Part shown: positions 17,627-27,065 of the stretch, in pieces
Layout: each line of letters opens with the position of its first letter
How positions within the stretch are numbered: position 1 is the stretch's first letter
Origin: Pseudomonas chlororaphis
Lineage (GTDB): Bacteria; Pseudomonadota; Gammaproteobacteria; Pseudomonadales; Pseudomonadaceae
Reading direction: 5' to 3'
DNA: 64,000 nt
NCBI RefSeq assembly: GCF_003731765.1
Contig: NZ_MOAL01000009.1
Span: 160,707 to 224,706, forward strand
Notes under the pieces: generated by a model
The model's database searches: none
Told to the model about the DNA's origin: nothing
What the model saw: only the letters and a program-made list of their open reading frames with translations
Made by a program: the position numbers and the translations under genes

Positions 17627-18223
17627 ATGAACGATTTTACTCTGAATGCTGAAGTGCGTTCCGACCTGGGGAAAGGTGCGAGCCGCCGCCTGCGTCGTCT
17701 CGCAAGCCTGGTTCCAGCTGTAGTTTACGGTGGCGAGAAAGCCCCTGAATCCATCAGCATGCTGGCCAAAGAAGTTGCCAAACTGCTCGAAAACGACGCG
17801 GCTTACAGCCACATCATCGAGCTGAACGTTGGTGGCACCAAGCAGAACGTCATCATCAAGGCACTGCAACGTCACCCGGCTAAAGGCCACGTACTGCACG
17901 CTGACTTCGTACGCGTTGTAGCCGGTCAGAAACTGACCGCTATCGTGCCTGTACACTTCGTTGGCGAAGCAGCTCCGATCAAGAAAGGCGGCGAAGTTTC
18001 GCACGTTATCGCCGAGATCGAAGTTTCCTGCCTGCCGAAAGACCTGCCTGAGTTCATCGAAGTCGACCTGGCTGACGCTGAAATCGGCACCATCGTTCAC
18101 CTGTCGAACATCAAGGCCCCTAAAGGCGTTGAGTTCGTCGCTCTGGCACACGGCAACGACCTGGCAGTAGCCAACGTCCACGCACCACGTGTTGCTCCAG
18201 AAGCAGAAGGCGCTGCAGAGTAA
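17627..18223 (+). CDS. rplY: 50S ribosomal protein L25, long Ctc form
   Basis: Binds 5S rRNA in the large ribosomal subunit. The 198-aa protein has the N-terminal L25 domain (FTLNAEVRSDLGKGASRRLRR) plus the C-terminal Ctc/TL5 beta domain, so it is the long form. ATG 17627 is preceded by TTGGAGA; an upstream in-frame start is rejected because it lacks the family N-terminus. It is separated from prs by a strong terminator, so it has its own promoter in 17562-17626. Confidence 0.96.
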   Translation: MNDFTLNAEVRSDLGKGASRRLRRLASLVPAVVYGGEKAPESISMLAKEVAKLLENDAAYSHIIELNVGGTKQNVIIKALQRHPAKGHVLHADFVRVVAGQKLTAIVPVHFVGEAAPIKKGGEVSHVIAEIEVSCLPKDLPEFIEVDLADAEIGTIVHLSNIKAPKGVEFVALAHGNDLAVANVHAPRVAPEAEGAAE

Positions 18224-18392
18224 TTTCACTCTGACGCCGGAGTAAGCGGAATACATCGCGGACTGGAACGTAGCGAGAAAGCGGGCGAGAACGCGAAGTT
18301 TGCCGCAAGGTAAATCAGCTCTTGTCGTCCACTTTCGCCGCAGCCCCTGTTGCGGCGATGTCATCCACCACTCCAAAGGAAGGGCCCCTATC

Positions 18393-18977
18393 GTGACTGC
18401 CATCAAACTGATCGTTGGCCTGGGTAATCCAGGCGCCGAATACGAACAGACCCGGCATAACGCAGGGGCCCTTTTTGTTGAGCGCATCGCCGACAAACAA
18501 GGTGTCAGCCTTGTCGCCGATCGCAAGTATTTCGGCCTGACCGGGCGCTTCAGTCACCAAGGTCAGGACATTCGTCTGTTGATCCCCACCACCTACATGA
18601 ACCGCAGCGGCCAAGCCGTAGCGGCACTTGCCGGCTTCTTTCGCATCGCGCCGGAAGAGATCCTGGTGGCCCACGACGAACTCGACTTGCCACCCGGCGT
18701 CGCCAAACTCAAGACCGGCGGCGGGCATGGCGGGCACAACGGACTGCGGGACATCATCGCGCAGCTCGGTAATCAGAATACCTTCCACCGTCTGCGGCTC
18801 GGCATTGGCCACCCAGGCGTTGCCAGTATGGTTTCAAACTTTGTCCTGGGTCGTGCGCCACGCGCCGAACAGGAAAAACTCGATGCCAGCATCGACTTTG
18901 CCCTCGGCGTGCTGCCGGATATCTTCGCCGGTGAATGGAACCGTGCGATGAAAAACCTGCACAGCCAGAAGGCCTGA
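18393..18977 (+). CDS. pth: Peptidyl-tRNA hydrolase
   Basis: Releases tRNA from peptidyl-tRNA that has dropped off ribosomes. The 194-aa protein has the catalytic-site motifs GLGNPGAEYEQTRHNAG (catalytic His in RHNAG), YMNRSGQAV and the HDELDLPPG stretch. The start is GTG 18393, giving the conserved TAIKLIVGLGNPG N-terminus; AGGAAGGG lies upstream. Part of the conserved rplY-pth-ychF block. Confidence 0.97.
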   Translation: MTAIKLIVGLGNPGAEYEQTRHNAGALFVERIADKQGVSLVADRKYFGLTGRFSHQGQDIRLLIPTTYMNRSGQAVAALAGFFRIAPEEILVAHDELDLPPGVAKLKTGGGHGGHNGLRDIIAQLGNQNTFHRLRLGIGHPGVASMVSNFVLGRAPRAEQEKLDASIDFALGVLPDIFAGEWNRAMKNLHSQKA

Positions 18978-19000
18978 CTCTAACTCCTCGGGGAAACACC

Positions 19001-20101
19001 ATGGGATTCAATTGCGGCATCGTCGGTCTGCCTAACGTCGGCAAGTCCACCCTGTTCAACGCCCTGACCAAATCCGGGATCGCGGCCGAGAACTTCCCCT
19101 TCTGCACCATCGAGCCCAACAGCGGTATCGTGCCGATGCCGGACCCACGACTGGACGCACTGGCTGCCATCGTCAATCCGAAGCGCATCCTGCCGACCAC
19201 CATGGAATTCGTCGACATCGCAGGCCTGGTGGCCGGCGCGTCGAAAGGTGAAGGCCTGGGCAACAAGTTCCTGGCCAACATCCGCGAAACCGATGCCATC
19301 GCCCACGTCGTGCGCTGCTTCGAAGACGAGAACGTGATCCACGTTTCCAACAGCGTCGACCCGAAGCGCGACATCGAAATCATCGACCTGGAACTGATCT
19401 TCGCCGACCTCGACAGCTGCGAAAAGCAACTGCAGAAAGTCACTCGCAACGCCAAGGGTGGTGACAAGGACGCCGTCGTTCAGAAAGCCCTGCTGGAGCA
19501 ACTGATCGCTCACTTCACCGAAGGCAAGCCTGCGCGCAGCCTGATGAAGAACATGAGCACCGACGAGAAAGCCGTGATCAAGGGCTTCCACCTGCTGACC
19601 ACCAAGCCGGTCATGTACATCGCCAACGTCGCGGAAGACGGTTTCGAGAACAACCCGCACCTGGACGTGGTCAAGGCCATTGCCGAAGAAGAAGGCGCGA
19701 TGGTTGTTCCGGTCTGCAACAAGATCGAAGCAGAAATCGCCGAGCTCGACGACGGTGAAGAGAAAGACATGTTCCTCGAGGCCCTGGGTCTGGAAGAGCC
19801 TGGCCTGAACCGCGTGATCCGTGCGGGCTACGAAATGCTTCACCTGCAGACCTACTTCACCGCCGGTGTCGAAGAAGTCCGCGCCTGGACCGTCCGCGTC
19901 GGTGCCACCGCACCACAAGCCGCTGGCGTGATCCACACCGACTTCGAGAAAGGCTTTATCCGCGCCGAAGTGATCGCCTACAACGACTTCATCCAGTTCA
20001 AGGGTGAAGCCGGTGCCAAGGAAGCCGGGAAATGGCGCCTGGAAGGCAAGGAATACATCGTCAAGGACGGCGACGTGATGCACTTCCGCTTCAACGTCTA
20101 A
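19001..20101 (+). CDS. ychF: Redox-regulated ATPase YchF (OBG-family)
   Basis: A 366-aa OBG-family P-loop protein that hydrolyses ATP in preference to GTP and binds ribosomes. Motifs are GLPNVGKSTLFNAL (G1), DIAGLVAGASKGEGLGN (G3 region) and a C-terminal TGS domain (TYFTAGVEEVRAW to the DVMHFRFNV end). The start ATG 19001 follows pth by 23 nt. A strong terminator follows directly. Confidence 0.97.
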   Translation: MGFNCGIVGLPNVGKSTLFNALTKSGIAAENFPFCTIEPNSGIVPMPDPRLDALAAIVNPKRILPTTMEFVDIAGLVAGASKGEGLGNKFLANIRETDAIAHVVRCFEDENVIHVSNSVDPKRDIEIIDLELIFADLDSCEKQLQKVTRNAKGGDKDAVVQKALLEQLIAHFTEGKPARSLMKNMSTDEKAVIKGFHLLTTKPVMYIANVAEDGFENNPHLDVVKAIAEEEGAMVVPVCNKIEAEIAELDDGEEKDMFLEALGLEEPGLNRVIRAGYEMLHLQTYFTAGVEEVRAWTVRVGATAPQAAGVIHTDFEKGFIRAEVIAYNDFIQFKGEAGAKEAGKWRLEGKEYIVKDGDVMHFRFNV

Positions 20102-20113
20102 GCCGTACCGCAC

Positions 20114-20143
20114 AAAAAAACCGCGTGAATACGCGGTTTTTTT
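20114..20143 (+). terminator. Terminator after ychF (probably bidirectional)
   Basis: Symmetric hairpin: A-run plus CCGCGT, loop GAAT, ACGCGG plus seven T, 13 nt after the ychF stop. The A-run on the left arm means it could also serve the minus-strand MFS gene that ends at 20199. Confidence 0.93.
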
Positions 20144-20198
20144 ATGCCCGGATTTTCTGCTCGAAGCGCTGTCACGCCAGCCGCTCCAGCAAAGGGCT

Positions 20199-21416
20199 TC
20201 AGGCTTTGCGAGTGCGCGGCAGGAAGATCGCCAGCACGCCGAACAACGGCAGGAACGAGCACAGAAAGTACACGTACTCGATGCCATGAATGTCCGCCAG
20301 ACGCCCCAGCAGCGCCGCGCCAATCCCACCAAAACCGAACATCAGGCCGAAAAACACCCCGGCAATCATGCCCACGTTACCTGGCACCAGTTCCTGGGCG
20401 TAAACCACGATGGCCGAGAACGCCGAAGCCAGGATGAAGCCGATCACCACGCTGAGCACGCTGGTCCAGAACAGGTCCACATGGGGCAGCAACAGGGTGA
20501 ACGGTGCCACGCCGAGGATCGAGAACCAGATCACCGCCTTGCGCCCGATCTTGTCGCCGATCGGCCCGCCGAAGAAGGTCCCCGCCGCCACCGCCCCCAA
20601 GAACAGGAACAGATGCAACTGAGAGCTGGCCATGGACAGGTCGAACTTCTCAATCAAGTAGAAGGTGAAGTAGCTGGTCAGGCTGGACATGTAGAAGTAC
20701 TTGGAGAACACCAGCATCCCCAGCACCACCAGCGCACCCATCACCCGGTTCCGGGACAAACCGTGGGTCGCGGCCTGGCCCTGCTTGAGCTTGAACAGCT
20801 TCAGGTGGTTGGCGTACCAGCGGCTGATGGCATAGAGCACCACCAGGGCAAAGACCGCGAACAGCCCGAACCAGGCGACGTTGCCCTGGCCGTAGGGAAT
20901 GATGATCGCTGCGGCCAGCAGCGGGCCGAATGCAGTCCCGGCATTGCCACCGACCTGGAAGGTCGACTGCGCCAGGCCGAAACGCCCGCCCGAGGCCAGG
21001 CGTGCCACCCGCGAGGCTTCCGGGTGAAAGGTCGAGGAACCGATGCCGATCAGGCCTGACGCCAGGAGGATCATGGCGAAGCTACCGGCCTGAGACATCA
21101 GCAAAATACCCACCAGGGTGCAGACCATGCCCGCCGGCAACAGGAACGGCTTGGGGTGGCGATCGGTGTAGTAGCCCACCCAGGGTTGCAGCAACGAGGC
21201 AGTGAGCTGGAAGGTCAGGGTAATCAGGCCGACCTGGGTAAAGCTCAGGCCGTAGTTGGTCTTGAGCATCGGATAGATCGACGGCAGCACCGCCTGGATC
21301 AGGTCATTGATCAAATGCGCCAACGCCACCGCACCAATGATGCGCATGACCAACGGGCTGCTTTGCGAGGGAGTGGGCGCCGTCGTCGGGACGGGCTGGG
21401 CATTGCTGATAGCCAT
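20199..21416 (-). CDS. MFS transporter, fosmidomycin-resistance (Fsr) type
   Basis: A 405-aa protein with 12 predicted membrane segments. The N-terminal half has LAHLINDLIQAVLPSIYPML and the loop motif WVGYYTDRHPKP, the pattern of the Fsr-type branch of the major facilitator family, presumably exporting a toxic compound by proton antiport. ATG 21416 gives the usual short cytoplasmic tail; an 18-codon longer frame is possible. The substrate is not deducible. Confidence 0.85.
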   Translation of the reverse strand: MAISNAQPVPTTAPTPSQSSPLVMRIIGAVALAHLINDLIQAVLPSIYPMLKTNYGLSFTQVGLITLTFQLTASLLQPWVGYYTDRHPKPFLLPAGMVCTLVGILLMSQAGSFAMILLASGLIGIGSSTFHPEASRVARLASGGRFGLAQSTFQVGGNAGTAFGPLLAAAIIIPYGQGNVAWFGLFAVFALVVLYAISRWYANHLKLFKLKQGQAATHGLSRNRVMGALVVLGMLVFSKYFYMSSLTSYFTFYLIEKFDLSMASSQLHLFLFLGAVAAGTFFGGPIGDKIGRKAVIWFSILGVAPFTLLLPHVDLFWTSVLSVVIGFILASAFSAIVVYAQELVPGNVGMIAGVFFGLMFGFGGIGAALLGRLADIHGIEYVYFLCSFLPLFGVLAIFLPRTRKA

Positions 21417-21750
21417 GAGAATTTCCGTACAGCGGATGGGTGCACAGGTGCAGGTGCGCCAATGTGCCATTTTTCAGTGCAGGCACGCCATCCCATTAGC
21501 TTGCTAACGACCGACCTTTGTTGAATCTTCCGACTGATAGCCCATCGCCATGGTCTGAATCTTGCTCCCCCAACCGTCCTAACCCGGTCGCCTTACAAAG
21601 GGGGCCGAAAATGGGAAGTATCGCTACAGCGCTGGCCCGACAAAGGCTGCACTGGCGCACTTTCCGAGGCCTTTTTACAAGGGCACAGAGTCGAGGCCAA
21701 AGGCCGCGATCGCACGCCAGTGGTGCGTGGTGCCTTGGGGGAACTGTCGA
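21417..21750. other. Gene-free divergent intergenic region
   Basis: This 334-nt stretch separates the minus-strand Fsr exporter from the plus-strand chemoreceptor and must hold both promoters. I see no tRNA, convincing small gene, terminator or long inverted repeat. A GGGGGA stretch at 21737-21742 is the likely ribosome binding site of the chemoreceptor. Short open frames here lack codon bias and family pattern. Confidence 0.6.
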
Positions 21751-23808
21751 ATGCATCTTTTTCTAGCACCGGGGATTCGACTGCTTGGGCGTTTCGGTTT
21801 CGCCCGCAAGTTTCAGCTGCTGTTCCTGCTGTTTATCCTGCCGTTGCTGGGCAGCCTGTGGATGATCGGCCAGGACTACCGCGACAAGCTGAGCCTGGTC
21901 GCCGGGGAACGCGCCGGGGTGCGTCAACTGCTGGCCCTGGATAACCTCGACAACCTGCTGGCCGCCCAACGTGACCGCGCAGCACGCTGGCGCGCCACGG
22001 AAACCAATCGCCAGCCAACACCTGCCACGGTCGCCGCCATGGGCGCGTTCGATGCCGTGCAACCCGCACTGACCCAGGCCGCCAGCGAGTTGGGCGAGGC
22101 CCTGCAAAAGGAAGGTGCCGAAGCGCCGATCCTGAGCCGCTACCAGGCCCTGCAAACGGCACTGAATGGGCTCGACTCCAAGAGCCTGAGCAGCGTCGGC
22201 TGGTGGCCGGACGGTTATGACCGCTTCACCAGCGCCTTGAGTGCCCTGCAAGCCCTGCGCGAACAGATCGCTATGGACAACCGCCTGACCCTCGCCCCTT
22301 GGCTGGAAACCTATCTACTGACGCAGATCTCCACCCAGCACGCACCCGACCTGATCGAACGCGTCGGGCGCCTGGCCAGCGTCGGCCAGGCCTCGGTGGT
22401 GTCCGGGCAATTCACCCTGCAAAGCCGCCTGCAACTGCGCGATTTGCGCAGCCGCATCGGCGATGCTCGGGAACAATTGGTGAAGACCGGTAGCCTGCTG
22501 GAGGCTCGCCTGCCCAGTGAACTGAACGCCTGGGCCGGGCAGTATCAAGGCAGTCTGAAGCACCTCGACGCCACCCTCAAAGTCCTCGACGACGGCGTGT
22601 TCGGCGGCAGCATCAACCTCAAGCCGGAAGACTTCGAACGCAATCTCGATGCCTTGCTGGGCAACCTCGCGGCCCTGCGCCAAACCTCGTTGAAGGCACT
22701 CGACAGCCGCCTGGATCAGCACCAGGGCTCGGCCCTGCGCCAATTTATCCTGGTGGCCACGGTCCTCGGCTGCCTGGTACTGGCAGCGCTCTACCTGTTC
22801 ATCTGCCTGCAGGCGGCGATCCGCCGCAGCGCCAGCGGCATCACCCTGCTGGCCGAAGCCCTGCGCGACGGCAACCTGTGCCTGCAAGTGCCGGTGCACG
22901 GCCGTGACGAACTGGCGGCCATCAGCACCGCGCTGAATGTCGCGGTGGTGCAACTGCGCGCCAGCCTGCAGGGCGTGGACCACGAAACCCTGCAACTGGG
23001 TAACGCTGTGCGCAGCCTCAACGATCACTCCAGCGGCGCCTTGGGTGAAGTCGAAGCCCAGCAGCAACAGATCAGCCAGATCGCTGCCGCCGCCACCCAA
23101 CTGGCCGCCACCTCGCAAGGGGTGGCCCAGAGTTGCGAACAGGCCTCCGGCAGCGCTCAGCACACACGACGGATTGCCGCCGAAAGCAGCCGCGACAGCC
23201 AGCGCACCACCGCCAGCATCCAACAACTCAACCAGCGCCTGAACGACACCGCTGCGGCACTGGGCCGAGTCAGTGAGCAAGGGCAACAGATTCAGTTGGT
23301 GGTGGACACCATTCGCGGCGTGGCCGAGCAAACCAACTTGCTGGCGCTCAACGCGGCGATTGAAGCCGCGCGGGCCGGTGAACAGGGCCGCGGTTTTGCC
23401 GTGGTGGCCGATGAAGTGCGCAGCTTGTCGCAACGTACTCAATCTTCCACCGCGCAGATCGCCGGCACCGTGGACAGCCTGCGCAGCACGGTGAATGAAG
23501 CGGTCAGCCTGATGGAGGCCGCCTGTGGCCAGGCGCAAAGCGATGCGCAATCAGTGACAGGCCTGGGTGAACGTCTGGTGGAAATCGCCAACGCCGTGCA
23601 AGGCGTCACCGATACCCTGGCGCAAATCGCCACGGCGGTAGAAGAACAGGCCAGCACCGCCGACGAAGTCAGCAGCAATATCCAGCAAGTGGATCAGGCG
23701 GCGTTGCGGCTACTGGAAGGTGCACGGGCGGTGAACCTCGCGGCGGATACCCTGAGCCTCGGCAGCCGGGCCTTGAGTGACAACACCGGGCGCTTCCAAC
23801 TGGCCTGA
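21751..23808 (+). CDS. Methyl-accepting chemotaxis protein
   Basis: A 685-aa membrane chemoreceptor. Transmembrane segment 1 is at about residues 20-40, with a large helical periplasmic sensor domain (about 41-328). TM2 is at about 329-352 (FILVATVLGCLVLAALYLF), then a HAMP domain and a cytoplasmic signalling domain. The CheA/CheW-binding hairpin tip (EQTNLLALNAAIEAARAGEQ) is near residues 525-545. Ligand unknown. ATG 21751 is supported by a GGGGGA site; a start 8 codons upstream is also open. Confidence 0.93.
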   Translation: MHLFLAPGIRLLGRFGFARKFQLLFLLFILPLLGSLWMIGQDYRDKLSLVAGERAGVRQLLALDNLDNLLAAQRDRAARWRATETNRQPTPATVAAMGAFDAVQPALTQAASELGEALQKEGAEAPILSRYQALQTALNGLDSKSLSSVGWWPDGYDRFTSALSALQALREQIAMDNRLTLAPWLETYLLTQISTQHAPDLIERVGRLASVGQASVVSGQFTLQSRLQLRDLRSRIGDAREQLVKTGSLLEARLPSELNAWAGQYQGSLKHLDATLKVLDDGVFGGSINLKPEDFERNLDALLGNLAALRQTSLKALDSRLDQHQGSALRQFILVATVLGCLVLAALYLFICLQAAIRRSASGITLLAEALRDGNLCLQVPVHGRDELAAISTALNVAVVQLRASLQGVDHETLQLGNAVRSLNDHSSGALGEVEAQQQQISQIAAAATQLAATSQGVAQSCEQASGSAQHTRRIAAESSRDSQRTTASIQQLNQRLNDTAAALGRVSEQGQQIQLVVDTIRGVAEQTNLLALNAAIEAARAGEQGRGFAVVADEVRSLSQRTQSSTAQIAGTVDSLRSTVNEAVSLMEAACGQAQSDAQSVTGLGERLVEIANAVQGVTDTLAQIATAVEEQASTADEVSSNIQQVDQAALRLLEGARAVNLAADTLSLGSRALSDNTGRFQLA

Positions 23809-23853
23809 CACAAGCCCCACGGGCCAAGCACCGTGCGCACGAATGAGCCCGGC

Positions 23854-24762
23854 TCATTCGTGCGCAATCACCGCCTCAGGAAAGTCCTGCTCCAGCTCGG
23901 TTTTCAGCCACTGGATAAACCACTGCACATCCGCCGTCAGCACCGCCGACGGCGTCAGTATCCGGTAGCTTTCCAGCTTCACCTGATCCTCCAGGGCCCG
24001 TACCAGGGTCCCCGCCTTGAGCTCCTCGCGCACCAGCACCTCATTGGCCAAGGCGATGCCCTGCCCGCTTTCCGCCACCGACAGGGCGTGGTCATTGTTG
24101 ACGTAAATCAGGTCCGAGGTGAGCTGGATCTCCAGGCCATTGGCGGCGAACCACATGTTCCACCACTCACCGTCGTCGAAGTGGATCAACTCATGCTTGA
24201 GCAAATCGGCCGGGCACGACAGCGGTTCGATACTGGCCAGGTAAGCCGGGGTGCAGATGGGGAAAACCCGGGGGCAGATCAAGGTCGCGCGAGACTCGGC
24301 GTATTGCCCGTCCAGGCCGTAGGCGATGCCCAGGTCGCTGCTTTTGGCGTCCACTTCAGTAAAGGTCGAGTTGGGTTCGATGGCGAATTTCAAGCCTGGG
24401 CGCAGGTGGCGCAGTGCTTCCAGCCGAGGCGTCAGCCAGCGCTTGGCGAAGCCCGGCACCACCATAATCCGCAGCCAGCGCTCGCCCCCCTTGGGTTGCA
24501 ACTCCTTGCCGGCCTCGATAATGAGCTGCAAGGCCGAGGCGATCTTGCGGTGATACTTCTCCCCGGCCAGGGTCAGGATGACCCCGCGAGAGGTGCGTTC
24601 GAACAGCTGGACGCCTAGCCACTCCTCCAGCAAGCGCACATGGCGGCCAATGGCAGGCTGGGTCACGTGCAAGGCTTTAGAGGCTTCAACATAGCTGCCC
24701 AAGCGGGCGGCTGCATCAAAGGCACGGACGGCATTCAAGGGCGGCAAACGCTGATCAGCCAT
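23854..24762 (-). CDS. LysR-family transcriptional regulator (GcvA-like)
   Basis: A 302-aa LTTR with an N-terminal winged helix-turn-helix (LPPLNAVRAFDAAARLGSY, then VTQPAIGRHVRLLEEWLGVQ) and a periplasmic-binding-like effector domain. It is divergent from the ABC transporter/amidase operon at 25011, across a 248-nt gap, so it is the natural candidate to control that operon. The region just upstream of its start is unusually AT-rich (around 24781-24815, TTAATTAATTAA). Confidence 0.93.
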   Translation of the reverse strand: MADQRLPPLNAVRAFDAAARLGSYVEASKALHVTQPAIGRHVRLLEEWLGVQLFERTSRGVILTLAGEKYHRKIASALQLIIEAGKELQPKGGERWLRIMVVPGFAKRWLTPRLEALRHLRPGLKFAIEPNSTFTEVDAKSSDLGIAYGLDGQYAESRATLICPRVFPICTPAYLASIEPLSCPADLLKHELIHFDDGEWWNMWFAANGLEIQLTSDLIYVNNDHALSVAESGQGIALANEVLVREELKAGTLVRALEDQVKLESYRILTPSAVLTADVQWFIQWLKTELEQDFPEAVIAHE

Positions 24763-25010
24763 GGCTTGGGGCGCCTTTTGCTATTAAATTAATTAACAGC
24801 TGCTATGTTAAAATTGAAGTTTCGCCCCCGCAACCCCTCACTGATAATCGGCCCACAACCGCAGAATAAAAGCCCACAAGGGCGCGAAAAAAGCGGCTCG
24901 CTGCACACCCGAATTCATCTCGATCCTGCCCAGAAAAATAAGATCCATGGCCTGACGATACGGCGCTCACAGCACCTCGGCACAGGCGATGGGGGAATCG
25001 GAGGTAACCC

Positions 25011-26129
25011 ATGAATGCCCTGCATTCGCTGCAAACGATGGCGGTGTCTGCGCGCGCGGTGCGCAAAGTCTACGGTGACCCGGACAGCGGCCCGGTGGCC
25101 CTGAAAAACATCGACCTGGATATCCGCGACAACGAATTCTTCACCCTGCTGGGCCCCTCCGGCTGCGGCAAAACCACCCTGCTGCGGATGATCGCCGGCT
25201 TCGAGTTTCCGACCCAGGGCGAGATCCTGCTCTACGGCGAAAACATCGCCGACCGACCGCCTTATCAGCGCCCGGTGAACACCGTGTTCCAGCACTACGC
25301 GTTGTTCCCCCACATGACCATTGCCGAGAACCTGGCCTTCGGCCTGGAATCCCAACCCATGGGCCAAGTCCTGAACAAAGCGCGAATCGCCGAACGCGTG
25401 CGGGAAATGCTGGCCCTGGTGCAGATGGAAGCCTTTGCCAAGCGCAAGCCCGGCCAACTCTCCGGCGGCCAGCAGCAACGTGTCGCACTGGCCCGCGCCC
25501 TGGCGCCCCACCCCAAGGTATTGCTGCTGGACGAGCCGCTGTCGGCCCTGGACCTCAAGCTGCGCCAGGCCATGCGCGAAGAACTCAAGGCCATCCAGAC
25601 CCAGACTGGCATCACCTTTATTTTCGTCACCCACGATCAGGAAGAAGCCCTGACCCTGTCCGACCGTATCGCCGTGCTCGCCGACGGTGAAGTGCAACAG
25701 GTCGGCCCGCCGCAAGCGATCTACGAGCATCCGCGCAACCGCTTCGTCGCCGACTTTATCGGTGAGACCAACTTTATCCAGGGCCACGTGACCCGGGTGG
25801 AAGCCGGCCTCGCCTGGTTCACCGGCCCCGCCGGGCATCCGCTGCCGGCGCAACCTTGCAACGATGCACAGGTCGGGGCCCGGGTGACCCTGTCGGTCCG
25901 GCCCGAACGCCTGCACCTGGTGGCCGACGGCAGCGAAGGTGCGTTGCCATGCCGGATCGAAGCGCAGATTTACCTCGGCACCGACCTGCAATACCAGGTC
26001 AGCCTCAGCGACGGTTCACGCCTCACCGTGCGTACGCCCAACAGCGTCGATCACAGCCAGCGCCACGTCGTGGGCAGCCGTGCCGGTTTGCGCTTCGACC
26101 GTGGCAGCGCCAGCGTCCTGCTGGATTGA
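25011..26129 (+). CDS. Polyamine/opine-type ABC transporter, ATP-binding subunit
   Basis: A 372-aa ATPase of the PotA type. Walker A GPSGCGKT is at residues 48-55, the signature LSGGQQQR at 150-157 and Walker B VLLLDE at 170-175. The switch region (FVTHDQEEA) follows, then a C-terminal TOBE domain (from about residue 260). ATG 25011 follows GGAGGT with ideal spacing. It is the first gene of a five-gene operon: ATPase, two permeases, binding protein, amidase. Substrate class by similarity: polyamines or related amino compounds. Confidence 0.93.
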   Translation: MNALHSLQTMAVSARAVRKVYGDPDSGPVALKNIDLDIRDNEFFTLLGPSGCGKTTLLRMIAGFEFPTQGEILLYGENIADRPPYQRPVNTVFQHYALFPHMTIAENLAFGLESQPMGQVLNKARIAERVREMLALVQMEAFAKRKPGQLSGGQQQRVALARALAPHPKVLLLDEPLSALDLKLRQAMREELKAIQTQTGITFIFVTHDQEEALTLSDRIAVLADGEVQQVGPPQAIYEHPRNRFVADFIGETNFIQGHVTRVEAGLAWFTGPAGHPLPAQPCNDAQVGARVTLSVRPERLHLVADGSEGALPCRIEAQIYLGTDLQYQVSLSDGSRLTVRTPNSVDHSQRHVVGSRAGLRFDRGSASVLLD

Positions 26130-26144
26130 ACACGAGGATTCGCC

Positions 26145-27065
26145 ATGCACGCCTCAACCCTGTGCAACACCCTGGAACGGCGCAAGGCCCTGGGCAATGT
26201 CCTGGGGGTCAGCCCGGCGCTGGTCGCCATCGGCCTGTTTCTGATCGTGCCGATGCTGATCGTCGTCGGCTACTCACTGATGGAGGCCAACCCCTACGGC
26301 GGGGTCAATCCGGTCTTCAGCCAGGACGCCTACACCGCCCTGCTCTACGAGCGGCAGCTGGACGACAGCCTGGCCTTCGCTGACGCCTACCTGGTCATCG
26401 CCCTGCGCTCCATCGGCATCGCCGGGCTGACCACCCTCATCACCCTGCTGATCGGCTTTCCGGTGGCGGTGTGGCTGGCCATGCAACCGCCGAACAGGCG
26501 TGGCCTGCTGATCTTCCTGATCACCGTACCGTTCTGGGCCAACCTGCTGATCCGCACCTACGCCTGGATCCTGCTGCTGCGCAACACCGGGGTGATCAAC
26601 AACAGCCTGATGGGCCTGGGGCTGATCGAGCAACCGCTGCAACTGCTCTACACCGACGGCGCGGTGCTGCTGGGGCTGGTCTACACCTACGCGCCCTTCG
26701 TGGTGCTGCCGATCTACGCCACCCTGGAAAAGATGGACATCCGCCTGCTGGAAGCCGCCCAGGACCTCTACGCCGGGCGGCTGCGCACCTTGCGCAAGGT
26801 GGTGCTGCCCATTGCCAAGCCGGGGATCCTGGCCGGGGCCATCCTCACGTTCGTGCCCTGCCTCGGGGCCATGGTCGCCCCGGAACTGTTGGGCGGCGGT
26901 ACGCGGATGATGCTCGGCAACCTGATCTTCCGACAGTTCAGCGATGCGCGTAACTGGCCATTGGGGGCCGCTCTGTCACTGGTGTTGATGGCGGCGGTGA
27001 TGCTGGTACTGACGGTGTATGCCCTGCGCGCCAAGCGCCAGCGCGCTGTCCAGGGAGGTGCATGA
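26145..27065 (+). CDS. ABC transporter permease (PotB-like)
   Basis: A 306-aa inner-membrane protein with six or so membrane segments and the permease EAA-type loop (EAAQDLYAGRLRTLRKVVLP), where the ATPase docks. The N-terminal membrane helix is LVAIGLFLIVPMLIVVGYSLM. It starts 15 nt after the ATPase stop and overlaps the next permease by 4 nt, so the two permeases are probably made in equal amounts as a heterodimer. Confidence 0.93.
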   Translation: MHASTLCNTLERRKALGNVLGVSPALVAIGLFLIVPMLIVVGYSLMEANPYGGVNPVFSQDAYTALLYERQLDDSLAFADAYLVIALRSIGIAGLTTLITLLIGFPVAVWLAMQPPNRRGLLIFLITVPFWANLLIRTYAWILLLRNTGVINNSLMGLGLIEQPLQLLYTDGAVLLGLVYTYAPFVVLPIYATLEKMDIRLLEAAQDLYAGRLRTLRKVVLPIAKPGILAGAILTFVPCLGAMVAPELLGGGTRMMLGNLIFRQFSDARNWPLGAALSLVLMAAVMLVLTVYALRAKRQRAVQGGA